Shown: positions 1 to 8,406, counted from the first letter of the stretch. The stretch is DNA of 10,213 bases from Zeimonas sp035303885 (GCA_035303885.1 DATGRE010000226.1:1-10213), one strand, 5' to 3'. The notes: generated from the letters alone by a model not told the origin. Translations and numbers: made by a program.

Positions 1-266
1 ATGTGATCAACTACGGTGAGTTGACGCTGACCGCGCTGGGTGAAGAGTTCTTCATAGAGCCGCTCGATTTCTATCTGAACGTACAGGTCACCGGCGAGAA
101 CGAGACGTTCGACCCGCCGCTGCAATCCGGATACTACATCGGACTTCTCGAAGGTGACGGCTCGGCAGGCTTCTACTCGGTTGCGGTTCCCGAACCCACG
201 ATCCTTACCCTCCTCGGGTTGGGTCTGTTGGGTTTCGGACTCGGCGGTCGACGCCGAAGCGCCTGA
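1..266 (+). CDS. PEP-CTERM sorting domain protein, 3' end only
   Basis: The reading frame is open to the left edge, so only the last 88 or so residues are visible. They end in a classic PEP-CTERM tripartite signal: VPEP, then a Leu/Gly-rich membrane segment (TILTLLGLGLLGFGLGG), then a basic RRRSA tail. In this family the exosortase recognises the PEP motif at the inner membrane and processes the protein for export to the surface or extracellular matrix, often together with exopolysaccharide. The visible part of the ectodomain (acidic, aromatic, beta-type composition) gives no specific function. By hand count GC is about 57% over bases 1-240, against 75% in a sampled line of glnS. The GTG at position 3 could be mistaken for a start but is probably internal. 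A hairpin terminator follows. Confidence is high for the sorting signal and nil for the protein's specific role. Confidence 0.85.
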   Translation, partial: VINYGELTLTALGEEFFIEPLDFYLNVQVTGENETFDPPLQSGYYIGLLEGDGSAGFYSVAVPEPTILTLLGLGLLGFGLGGRRRSA

Positions 267-287
267 GCAACGCTCGCAATCCGACAG

Positions 288-314
288 AAAGAAGCTCCTT
301 CGGGAGCTTCTTTT
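288..314 (+). terminator. Rho-independent terminator, probably bidirectional
   Basis: Bases 291-298 (GAAGCTCC) pair perfectly with 303-310 (GGAGCTTC) around a TTCG tetraloop at 299-302. Three more A-T pairs (288-290 with 311-313) extend the stem into the TTTT run at 311-314. It lies 21 bases after the PEP-CTERM stop. Read on the other strand, the same stem is followed by TTTC, a weaker tract, about 50 bases after the stop of the leftward permease operon. It therefore probably ends both convergent units. Confidence 0.88.
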
Positions 315-364
315 CGTTTCATTGTTCGCGTTTGCAATCGTTGTAGCGGTGTGAGAACCACGGC

Positions 365-1588
365 TCAGATCGCCCGCCGGAGCGCCTCGGACAACGGGGT
401 TCGCAGGAAACGCCACGCCGGAACGAACGATGCGAGCACCGCAGCGCTCGTGCCGATGGCAGCCGCTTCCGCGAGCGTGCGAAGGGTCAAGCCGATCCGC
501 GCCGTATAGCCCGACTCCATGTTCGGCGGCGGCGGCATCGGGATCCCCACGGCGGAAATCAGCAGCGCGGCCACCAGGGCGATCACGATGCCGACCACGG
601 CACCGATCACCCCGAGCAGCAGCGCCTCGATGACGATCAGCTGCACGACCTGCGAGCCCCGGTTCCCCAGCACCCGCATCGTGCCGAACTCGGCGGTGCG
701 CTCGAACACCGTCATGTTCAGGCTGTTGAGCACGCTCATCACGACGAGCACCAGCGCGATCAATTGCAGGAAGCCGAACTGGCGCTCGTACATCGTCCGG
801 GTGTTGGCATAGAAGTCGGAAAGCACGTACCAGGGAACCGCTTCGAGATCGGCGCCAGGCAGAACCGCCGAAATTCGCTCGACCGCCGCGGCCGTGTCCT
901 CTGTGCGATGCAACTGCACGACGAGCGTGTTCACCCCATCCGTCTGTACGAGTTCGTAGGCCGCCTCGAGGGGCAGCCGGATCGCGCGATCGTCGTACTC
1001 CTTCGAGAAGCTGCGGAACACTCCGAGCACCTCGAGATCGAGCAGATTCAACGATCCGTCGATCGTCGGCGCCGTCAGGCTCACCGTATCGCCCGGGGCG
1101 GCCTTCAACTCCCTGGCCACGCCCTCGCCGAGCAGCACGCCGTACGCGTCGCCGTCGCGCAGGGCGCGCCCCGACAGAATCTGCAGCAGCGTGCCGAGTC
1201 GAGCCTCGGGGTCGGGCTCGATTCCCTGCCCCTCGATCGCAAGCTCTGCCCCGTCGAACGAGAGCACCCCGGAGAAGGACAGCCGCCCCATCGCCTCCTT
1301 CACCAGGTCGACCGCTTCGACTTCGCGCTTCAGGGCGGCCGCTTCGATCAGGAAGTCCTGCGGCGACGCCGTTCCGCCCTCGCGGAAGCCACGCTTGGCG
1401 ATCTGCACGTGGCCCAGCTGCCCGCTGATCGTCGCCTCGCCGAGCTGCTCGAACACGTCCTGGATGAAGCCGGCCGCGAGCACCAGGCCGACGACGCCGA
1501 AGGCGATCGTCACGATGCCGAACAGGCTGCGCCGGAGATTGCGCACGAGGTTGCGCCACGCAAGGCGGAACAGCAGGGCGATCGGCAT
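365..1588 (-). CDS. FtsX/MacB-type ABC transporter permease (second of pair)
   Basis: This 407-residue inner-membrane protein has the four-helix FtsX/MacB/LolCE plan. One N-terminal helix (about 20-42) is followed by a large periplasmic domain (about 45-265), then three C-terminal helices (about 272-292, 317-347 and 373-392). The motif ERTAEFGTMRVLG (296-308), just after helix 2, is typical of FtsX-like permeases and lies at the coupling region facing the ATPase. A proline-rich IPMPPPP segment (349-355) follows helix 3. Such permeases use ATP hydrolysis mechanically to move lipoproteins, lipids, peptides or other substrates from the inner membrane or periplasm; the substrate here is unknown. 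The ATG start is supported by GAGGT six bases upstream, which overlaps the TGA stop of the preceding permease (gap 9 bases). The two permeases are clear paralogues. No ATPase gene adjoins them. Confidence 0.88.
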   Translation of the reverse strand: MPIALLFRLAWRNLVRNLRRSLFGIVTIAFGVVGLVLAAGFIQDVFEQLGEATISGQLGHVQIAKRGFREGGTASPQDFLIEAAALKREVEAVDLVKEAMGRLSFSGVLSFDGAELAIEGQGIEPDPEARLGTLLQILSGRALRDGDAYGVLLGEGVARELKAAPGDTVSLTAPTIDGSLNLLDLEVLGVFRSFSKEYDDRAIRLPLEAAYELVQTDGVNTLVVQLHRTEDTAAAVERISAVLPGADLEAVPWYVLSDFYANTRTMYERQFGFLQLIALVLVVMSVLNSLNMTVFERTAEFGTMRVLGNRGSQVVQLIVIEALLLGVIGAVVGIVIALVAALLISAVGIPMPPPPNMESGYTARIGLTLRTLAEAAAIGTSAAVLASFVPAWRFLRTPLSEALRRAI

Positions 1589-1600
1589 CGCGAGACCTCA
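1589..1600 (-). promoter_or_regulatory. Shine-Dalgarno overlapping upstream stop codon
   Basis: On the minus strand TGAGGTCTCGCG precedes the ATG at 1588. The TGA (1600-1598) is the stop of the upstream permease and GAGGT is the ribosome binding site of the next gene. The overlap favours coupled translation of the two permeases and fixes the start of the downstream one. Confidence 0.7.
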
Positions 1601-2800
1601 GCGGCCGACGCGCAGTGCGTCGACGATGTTCAGACGGGACGCACGCAGCGCCGGAAGCAGCGAGGCGATCACCGACGTCGACGCGGCGAGCAGCAACGCG
1701 ACCACGGCGATTCGGGGCGTGAAGGCGATGCCGCCGATGAAGCCGCGCGCCATGCCCGGGGGCGGGGGCATCGGGATGCCGATGCCGCTGATCAGCAGCG
1801 CCAGCATCCAGCCGAGCAGTACGCCGAGGATTCCGCACGCGAAGCCGAGGATCAGACCCTCGCCGACGAACAGGCGGGCGATGGCCTTGCGCGTGCGTCC
1901 CAGCGCCATCATCGTTCCGATCTCCGACGTACGCTCCATCACGTTGCGCGCCAGCGTGTTGCTCACCGACAGCAGCACAATCGCGACGATCACGCCCCGC
2001 ACCACGGCCAGCTGGCTCGAGAAGAGCCGAACGGTCTTGTTGTAGAAATCGGCGATCTCGCGCCACGCCTTCACCCGGACGCCGCTCTCGGCGAGCGACA
2101 CCTGCAGCGCGGCGACCGCGTCGTCGGTATCCGACGTTCTCGGCAGCACGCCGACGAACTTGGAGATCGCCTCGTCGCGCAGCAGCGCCTGCGTCGCTTG
2201 CAGCGGAAGGCGCAGCGCACGATCGTCGTAGGCCTTCGTCGAGGTGTAGAAGATTCCCACCACCTCGGCCTCGATCGCGTTGACGCCGCCCGCCGGGGTC
2301 GTGACGAGCAGCGTCACGAGATCGCCGACGTCGGCGCCGAGGTTCTTCGCCAGTCCTTCGCCGAGCAGCACGCTGCGCTCGTCGATCGATTCGAGCGGCC
2401 GACCGCGATCGACGACGAGCTCGCTCGACAGCGCCTGCTCGCGCTCCGGCTCGACGCCTTCGCCGACGAAGGAGATCGTCCGCTCGCCCAGGCTCGCGAG
2501 GCCAACGAAGGAACGCTTGGCGGCCACCACCGTGCCCGGAAAGGCGGCGAGCGCGCTCTCGATCTCGGGGCGGAGCGCGGCGAGCCGCTCCAGCGCGTCG
2601 CCGGAGGCGTCCTCGGCCGGAAGCACCTGGAAATGCCCGAGGCTCGAACGCACGATCGCCTCGCGGAAATCGACGAAGATCCGCTCGATGAAACCATCGG
2701 CCAGGATCAGCGCGACCGTGCCGAAAACGATCGCGATGCCCGCCATCACCCAACGCTGCGGCTCGCGCAGGAACGCGAGCCGGAACTTCAGCCGGCGCAT
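1598..2800 (-). CDS. FtsX/MacB-type ABC transporter permease (first of pair)
   Basis: A 400-residue inner-membrane permease with the same plan as its downstream neighbour: helix 1 at about 17-37, a periplasmic domain at about 40-260, and helices at about 265-285, 308-340 and 364-384. The FtsX-type coupling motif reads ERTSEIGTMMALG (289-301), and the post-helix IPMPPPP segment is at 342-348. The periplasmic parts of the two permeases share LLGEG (145-149 here, 152-156 there) and a YDDRAxRLPL stretch (191-200 here, 198-207 there), which supports an ancient tandem duplication. Together they could form a LolCE-like heterodimer. The start codon shares its A with the TGA stop of the ThiF-like gene (TGATG), so translation is probably coupled. 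The N-terminus is short and basic before helix 1. The ATPase partner must be encoded elsewhere. The substrate is unknown. Confidence 0.87.
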   Translation of the reverse strand: MRRLKFRLAFLREPQRWVMAGIAIVFGTVALILADGFIERIFVDFREAIVRSSLGHFQVLPAEDASGDALERLAALRPEIESALAAFPGTVVAAKRSFVGLASLGERTISFVGEGVEPEREQALSSELVVDRGRPLESIDERSVLLGEGLAKNLGADVGDLVTLLVTTPAGGVNAIEAEVVGIFYTSTKAYDDRALRLPLQATQALLRDEAISKFVGVLPRTSDTDDAVAALQVSLAESGVRVKAWREIADFYNKTVRLFSSQLAVVRGVIVAIVLLSVSNTLARNVMERTSEIGTMMALGRTRKAIARLFVGEGLILGFACGILGVLLGWMLALLISGIGIPMPPPPGMARGFIGGIAFTPRIAVVALLLAASTSVIASLLPALRASRLNIVDALRVGR

Positions 2801-3696
2801 CAGCTCGACGCTTCGGCCATCGTCAACCCCCGATATCGCCGCCGCACGATCGCCATCAGCAGGCGCTGCATCGGATTGCGGTTACCGCCCGGACGCCAGG
2901 TACGGACGTAGCGGTTACGGTAGGCGTCGAACTGCAGGCACCACGGCGCCGCGAGCACCTTGCCGCGTCCGAGCAGGATCTTCAGCGCCTCGACGCCGGC
3001 GATGCCCGAGCACAGCTGACACGACATTCCGGTCGACGGACCCCGGCGCGCGGTCAGGTTCACGGCCGACGGATCGACCAGATAGGTGCTCTGCAGGAAC
3101 GCCGGCGACAGCCCGACGAGGAAGCGCACCGAGCGCTCGAGCTCGTCGCAGCCCTCCCAGCGAAAGTACTCCTCGAAGCTCATCCGGCCTGGCAGGAAGC
3201 TCAGCAGTGCGGCGCCCATCCCGATCGGCGCGACCGTGACGGCGGGGATCCCGCGCGTCGCGCAGGCGTCGAACACCGCCTTGCGGGCGTCGAAAGCGAA
3301 GAAATCGAGACCGTCGACGTACAGATCGACGTCGCGCAGGAACTCGTCGATGTTCTGCGGCGTCATCCCCTCGTCGAACCGGCGCAGCTCGATCTCCGGA
3401 TTGATGTCGCGCGCCATGCGCGCGAGCACCTCCACCTTCGGCTGGTCGAGCGTGCTCATCATCGCGCCGGCCTGCCGGTTGAAATTCGCCAGGCCGAAGC
3501 GGTCGAAGTCGGCGATCGAGAAGCAGCCGACCCCCAGCCGGGCGAGCGTGACGAGGTGCGAGCCGCCGACGCCGCCCAGGCCGGCGATCGCGACCCGCTT
3601 GCCGCGCAGCACCTGCTGCTCGGCCCTCGTCACCCACCCGATGTTGCGCGCGAACGCTTCGTCGTAGGAGAAAGCGGGAAAGGTCTGGACATCCAC
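2800..3696 (-). CDS. ThiF/MoeB/HesA-family E1-like adenylating protein
   Basis: The product has 298 residues from a GTG start. The Rossmann ATP-binding loop GLGGVGG is at 39-45. It is followed by the family acidic pair in IADFD (63 and 65), the NFNRQ arginine motif (72-75), the lysine of QPKVEVLA (87), and an Asp in VDGLDFF (128) placed like MoeB D130. The adenylation site therefore looks intact. Only one CxxC is seen (CQLC, 226-229), where MoeB/ThiF zinc sites use two, and no obvious E1 catalytic cysteine is visible. The text resembles, from memory, the stand-alone ThiF proteins and ThiF-nitroreductase fusions of the PRK14851/PRK14852 type; the nitroreductase part is absent. It probably adenylates a carboxylate of an unidentified peptide or small molecule. 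The gene is first in the operon with the two permeases. A TTG at 3750 would add 18 residues, but their codons (GTA, CTT, ATT) do not fit the GC-rich bias. Neither start has a clear Shine-Dalgarno. Confidence 0.82.
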   Translation of the reverse strand: MDVQTFPAFSYDEAFARNIGWVTRAEQQVLRGKRVAIAGLGGVGGSHLVTLARLGVGCFSIADFDRFGLANFNRQAGAMMSTLDQPKVEVLARMARDINPEIELRRFDEGMTPQNIDEFLRDVDLYVDGLDFFAFDARKAVFDACATRGIPAVTVAPIGMGAALLSFLPGRMSFEEYFRWEGCDELERSVRFLVGLSPAFLQSTYLVDPSAVNLTARRGPSTGMSCQLCSGIAGVEALKILLGRGKVLAAPWCLQFDAYRNRYVRTWRPGGNRNPMQRLLMAIVRRRYRGLTMAEASS

Positions 3697-3823
3697 GGCG
3701 GTCGAGGGAGGCGGTCGAATCGCAAGGCGAAGCTGTACAGCCTTACGCAAGGCACGCGTACTTTACGGCACCGCGACCGATCACCATTGCGAGGCGTCCG
3801 CCATCCGGCGGGGATCGCGCTAC

Positions 3824-3903
3824 GGCCGGTCGCCAGGCTGCGGCCGGGGCACGCGGCGGCCGGTCTACGCGGCCGGTTGCCACGCTTTGGCCGGTTGCCG
3901 GCG
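3824..3903. repeat. Imperfect GGCCGGTTGCC-type direct repeats
   Basis: GGCCGG occurs five times, starting at 3824, 3842, 3858, 3871 and 3889 (spacings 18, 16, 13 and 18). Two copies are identical over 11 bases (GGCCGGTTGCC at 3871-3881 and 3889-3899), and the copy at 3824 differs by one base. Several are followed by ACGC or a similar tetramer. The array is non-coding. It could be an operator cluster or a decayed tandem repeat; the sequence does not decide between them. Confidence 0.6.
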
Positions 3904-4004
3904 AAAGCGCCGCTACCGGGTACACCGCTCGTTCACGGCGGCCCGCCGCCCGTGGTGCGCATCGGACGCTTCTTCGCGCGGCACGGAAGCCCGGGCACGC
4001 CCGA

Positions 4005-4010
4005 TACAAT
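4005..4010 (+). promoter_or_regulatory. glnS: Candidate -10 box of glnS
   Basis: TACAAT matches the sigma-70 -10 consensus in five of six bases and lies 33 bases before the glnS ATG, in an otherwise GC-rich stretch. Transcription would start near 4017, giving a leader of about 27 bases. No good -35 hexamer is present at 16-18 bases spacing, so the call is tentative. The leader is pyrimidine-rich (CCTTCCCCTTCC) and has no Shine-Dalgarno. Confidence 0.4.
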
Positions 4011-4043
4011 GATCGATCGTACCGCGCCTTCCCTTCCCCTTCC

Positions 4044-5837
<1,794 letters not shown>

Positions 5838-5850
5838 GCGCCGCGGGCGG

Positions 5851-6498
5851 TCAATCCCGCAGCACCGCGTCCCCGACGAACGGGTTGCTCATCCGCTCGT
5901 CGCCGAAGGTCGACATCGGCCCGTGCCCGGGCACGAACGTGACGTCGTCACCGAGCGGCCACAGCTTGCCGGTGATCGACGCGATCAGCGTCGCGTGATC
6001 GCCGCGCGGGAAATCGGTGCGCCCGATCGATCCCTGGAACAGCACGTCGCCGACGATCGCCAGGCGCGCGCCCGGATGGAAGAAGACGACGTGCCCGGGG
6101 GTATGCCCGGGCGTGTGCCGCACCTCGAGCGTCTGCCGGCCGAACGACACGGTGTCTCCGTCGACGAGCCAGCGGTCCGGCTCGAAGCTCGCCGCGCCGC
6201 GCATGCCGAACATGCGCCCCTGCTCGTCGAGCTGCGCGATCCAGAACCGGTCTTCCTCGTGCGGACCTTCGATCGGCACGCCATGACGCCGCGCGAAGGT
6301 GCCGGCCTGCCCGCAATGGTCGATGTGGCCGTGCGTGAGCAGCACCTTCTCCAGTCGCGCACCCTGCGCACCGAGCGCCGCGTCGATGCGATCGAGGTCG
6401 CCGCCGGGATCGACCACTGCGGCACGCAGCGTCTCCTCGCAGACGAGCACCGAGCAGTTCTGCTGGAACGGCGTGACGGGAACGACGAGTAGCTTCAT
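5851..6498 (-). CDS. gloC: YcbL/GloC-type MBL-fold hydrolase (glyoxalase II family)
   Basis: This 215-residue cytosolic metallo-beta-lactamase-fold enzyme has the same length as E. coli YcbL (GloC), which it closely resembles as recalled. Metal ligands are visible: THGHIDH (55-61; H56, H58, D60, H61), H132 in HTPGHTPGH, D151 in GDVLF, and H192 in PGHGP. YcbL-type enzymes hydrolyse S-D-lactoylglutathione, the last step of methylglyoxal detoxification. They lack the C-terminal substrate-binding domain of classical GloB, consistent with the short length here. The start is ATG 6498, which overlaps the DUF2237 stop as ATGA and is preceded by GGAG six bases upstream. A longer in-frame extension to 6669 lies inside the DUF2237 gene and is rejected. 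The other possible activity is another thioester or related hydrolase of the same fold. Confidence 0.93.
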   Translation of the reverse strand: MKLLVVPVTPFQQNCSVLVCEETLRAAVVDPGGDLDRIDAALGAQGARLEKVLLTHGHIDHCGQAGTFARRHGVPIEGPHEEDRFWIAQLDEQGRMFGMRGAASFEPDRWLVDGDTVSFGRQTLEVRHTPGHTPGHVVFFHPGARLAIVGDVLFQGSIGRTDFPRGDHATLIASITGKLWPLGDDVTFVPGHGPMSTFGDERMSNPFVGDAVLRD

Positions 6499-6875
6499 CG
6501 GCTGCTCCACGCGTGCTCGCGCATCGCCTCGAAGGGGATGACGCGCAGCGCGGCTTCGTGCGTGGCCTCGAGCACGACGGACGGTGCGACGCCCGCCTGC
6601 CACGCTTCGAGCCAGCGCGCCGCGCACAGGCACCAGCGGTCGCCCGGCTTCAGGCCGGCGAAGCGCCATTCCGGGCGCGGCGTGACGAGGTCGTTGCCGC
6701 GCGCGAGCGAAAAAGCGAGGAAGGCTTCGTCGACGCGCACGCAGACGGTGTGCTGGCCAGGATCGTCGGTGTCGGCTTCGCAGCAGCCGGTGCGTAAGAA
6801 TCCGGTGAGCGGATCGTACGAGCAGGCGAGCAACGGACCGCCGAGCACGTTGCGGGACGGGATCGTTTCGATCAT
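6495..6875 (-). CDS. DUF2237 family protein
   Basis: A 126-residue protein matching the conserved, uncharacterised DUF2237 family. Hallmarks are NVLGGPL (9-15) with a Cys at 18, DPLTGFLRTGCC (21-32), HTVC (42-45), ARGNDL (58-63), GLKPGDRWCLCAARW (74-88) and VLEATHE (101-107). The conserved cysteines (18, 31, 32, 45, 82, 84) suggest a metal site or redox role, but no biochemical function is established to my knowledge. ATG 6875 puts NVLGGPL at the usual position near the N-terminus. The frame stays open to 7049, but that part overlaps the divergent amidase gene and is not conserved-looking. It is the first gene of a two-gene operon with the YcbL-type hydrolase (ATGA overlap), so a shared detoxification context is possible but unproven. 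Confidence 0.9.
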   Translation of the reverse strand: MIETIPSRNVLGGPLLACSYDPLTGFLRTGCCEADTDDPGQHTVCVRVDEAFLAFSLARGNDLVTPRPEWRFAGLKPGDRWCLCAARWLEAWQAGVAPSVVLEATHEAALRVIPFEAMREHAWSSR

Positions 6876-6914
6876 TCGATGCGTTTCGGGTTCGGGATGG
6901 GCAGGGTTTTCGTT

Positions 6915-6923
6915 CTTATACCA
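6915..6923 (-). promoter_or_regulatory. Candidate extended -10 promoter for the DUF2237-hydrolase operon
   Basis: On the minus strand the sequence reads TGGTATAAG: a TGn extension followed by TATAAG, five of six matches to TATAAT. Transcription would begin near 6907, giving a leader of about 30 bases before the DUF2237 ATG at 6875. No -35 match is seen, which extended -10 promoters tolerate. The element lies in the 57-base gap between the divergent DUF2237 and amidase genes. Confidence 0.45.
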
Positions 6924-6932
6924 TCGGCTCCG

Positions 6933-8402
6933 ATGAGCGATCGCTTTCCATTCTTCCCGCCGATTCCCGAACTGCTGCGCGCGTATCGCGACGGCGGCGA
7001 CACGCCGCGCGCGGTGCTCGAACGCTGCTTCGCCGCCATCGACGCGCACGATCCCGTGGTCAATGCGCTACCCACCCGCGTCGAGCGCGACCGCGCACGC
7101 GCGGCGGCCGACGCGATGGCCGCTCGCATTGCACGCGACGAGCCGGTCGGGCCGCTCGCCGGGGTGCCGTGGTGCGCCAAGGACACGCACGCGACGGCGG
7201 GCCTTCGCACCACCTGGGGCTCGCCGATCTTCGCCGACCACGTTCCCCGCGAGAACGACCCGGTCGTGCAGCGCCTGCTCGACGCCGACGCGGTGCTCAT
7301 CGCCAAGTCGAACACGCCGGAATTCGCCGCCGGCGCGCAGACCTTCAATCCGGTGTTCGGCGCCACGCGCCATCCCTTCGATCCGTCGCGCACGGTGGGC
7401 GGCTCCTCGGGCGGGGGCGCGGCCGCGCTCGCCTGCGGCATGGTGATCGTCGCCGACGGATCCGATCTCGGCGGCAGCCTGCGCAATCCCGCGAGCTTCT
7501 GCGGCGTGGTCGGCATGCGACCGAGCTCGACCGCCGAACCCGCGCTTCGCAACGCGGCGAACGTCTTCGGCACCTTGAACCAGGTCGGCGCGATGGCCGC
7601 GCGCGTCGCGGACCTGCGGATCGCGCACCGGGCGATCCGCTCCCCGGGCGAGCGCCGCGCGCTCGGCGAATGGCTCGATGCCTGGCAAGACGAGGCACGA
7701 CGCCGTGCCCGCGAGGCGTCGCGCCCGCTGCGGCTCGCCTGGTCGATCGATGCCGGCGGCTCGATGCCGGTCGCCGCGGCGGTTCGCCGCGCGCTCGAAG
7801 GCGCGCTCGAACGCCTGCGCGCCGCCGGCGTCGAGCTCGTCGAGGATGCACCCGATCTGTCCGACGCCGACGACTGCTTCCAGGTGCTGCGCGCCGAGCA
7901 CTTCGTCGAGAACTGGAGCGAGCTCTACGCCACGCGGCGCGCGCTGCTGAAAGACACCGTCGTCTGGAACATCGAGCAGGGGCTCGCGCTGGACGTCGCC
8001 CGCGTCGCCGCCGCCGCGCGCACGCGCTCGGCGATCTTCGAGCGCGTCGCCCGATTCGTCGCGCGCTATGACGCGTGGCTGTCGCCGACGACGCAGGTGC
8101 TGCCGTTCCCGATCGACGTCGCCTACCCGACCGAGATCGACGGCAGGCCGCTGGACACCTACATCGACTGGGTGGCGAGCTGCTACCGGATCACGGTGAG
8201 CGGCCACCCGGCGCTCACGCTGCCGGCCGGATTCGCCCGCACGGCGGACGGCGAAGTGCCGCTGCCCGTGGGCCTGCAGCTCGTCGGACGCTTCGGCGCC
8301 GACGAGACGCTGCTCGACGTCGGCGAGCGCGTCGAGGCGCTGCTGGCGCCACGGAACGCCGAACGTCCCCGACTGCGCACGCAGGGCGCAGCACCCGCTT
8401 GA
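6933..8402 (+). CDS. Amidase signature (AS) family hydrolase
   Basis: This 489-residue cytosolic amidase has the full Ser-cisSer-Lys triad: K83 in WCAKDTH, cis-Ser S158 in GGSSGGG, and nucleophile S182 in GSDLGGSLRNPASF. The spacings (75 and 24 residues) equal those of FAAH. The C-terminal part ends in the usual LPVGLQLVGRFGADETLL block. The family includes GatA, fatty-acid amide hydrolase, and amidases for nitriles, aryl amides and peptides. No gatB or gatC adjoins, and the presence of glnS makes a role in Gln-tRNA formation unnecessary, so this is more likely a catabolic or general amidase of unknown substrate. ATG 6933 (MSDRF) is preferred to an in-frame start at 6879, which would cover the intergenic promoter zone and add an atypical 18-residue leader. 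No clear Shine-Dalgarno is seen. The stop lies four bases from the convergent TPM gene's stop. Confidence 0.92.
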   Translation: MSDRFPFFPPIPELLRAYRDGGDTPRAVLERCFAAIDAHDPVVNALPTRVERDRARAAADAMAARIARDEPVGPLAGVPWCAKDTHATAGLRTTWGSPIFADHVPRENDPVVQRLLDADAVLIAKSNTPEFAAGAQTFNPVFGATRHPFDPSRTVGGSSGGGAAALACGMVIVADGSDLGGSLRNPASFCGVVGMRPSSTAEPALRNAANVFGTLNQVGAMAARVADLRIAHRAIRSPGERRALGEWLDAWQDEARRRAREASRPLRLAWSIDAGGSMPVAAAVRRALEGALERLRAAGVELVEDAPDLSDADDCFQVLRAEHFVENWSELYATRRALLKDTVVWNIEQGLALDVARVAAAARTRSAIFERVARFVARYDAWLSPTTQVLPFPIDVAYPTEIDGRPLDTYIDWVASCYRITVSGHPALTLPAGFARTADGEVPLPVGLQLVGRFGADETLLDVGERVEALLAPRNAERPRLRTQGAAPA

Positions 8403-8406
8403 TCCT

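Larger units (their letters stand above)
3697..4043. other. Divergent intergenic region between ThiF operon and glnS
   Basis: This 347-base gap lies between two divergently transcribed units and must hold both promoters. It contains a cluster of imperfect GGCCGG repeats (3824-3903) and a -10-like TACAAT near glnS. No convincing gene, tRNA or riboswitch-like structure was found. The open frames crossing it are Arg/Gly/Ala/Pro-rich and look non-coding. No convincing promoter for the leftward ThiF operon could be picked out by eye. Confidence 0.7.

Noticed and set aside
764..2911. 715-codon open frame on the + strand, antisense to both permeases
   Set aside because: It is full of Arg, His, Asp, Glu and Gln runs (for example RRRRGEQQRDHGD) without domain features. 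It mirrors the codon bias of the real minus-strand permeases, which have clear helices and family motifs.
6499..6669. N-terminal extension of the YcbL-type hydrolase
   Set aside because: It lies inside the DUF2237 gene and is Arg-rich. The protein aligned from ATG 6498 has exactly the family length and start (KLLVVPVTPFQQN).
6879..6932. Upstream amidase start giving an 18-residue leader (MRFGFGMGRVFVLIPSAP)
   Set aside because: It looks faintly like a signal peptide but lies across the divergent promoter gap and has no ribosome binding site. MSDRF at 6933 is the more typical amidase start.
6876..7049. N-terminal extension of the DUF2237 protein
   Set aside because: It overlaps the divergent amidase coding region. 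The family begins near NVLGGPL, close to ATG 6875.
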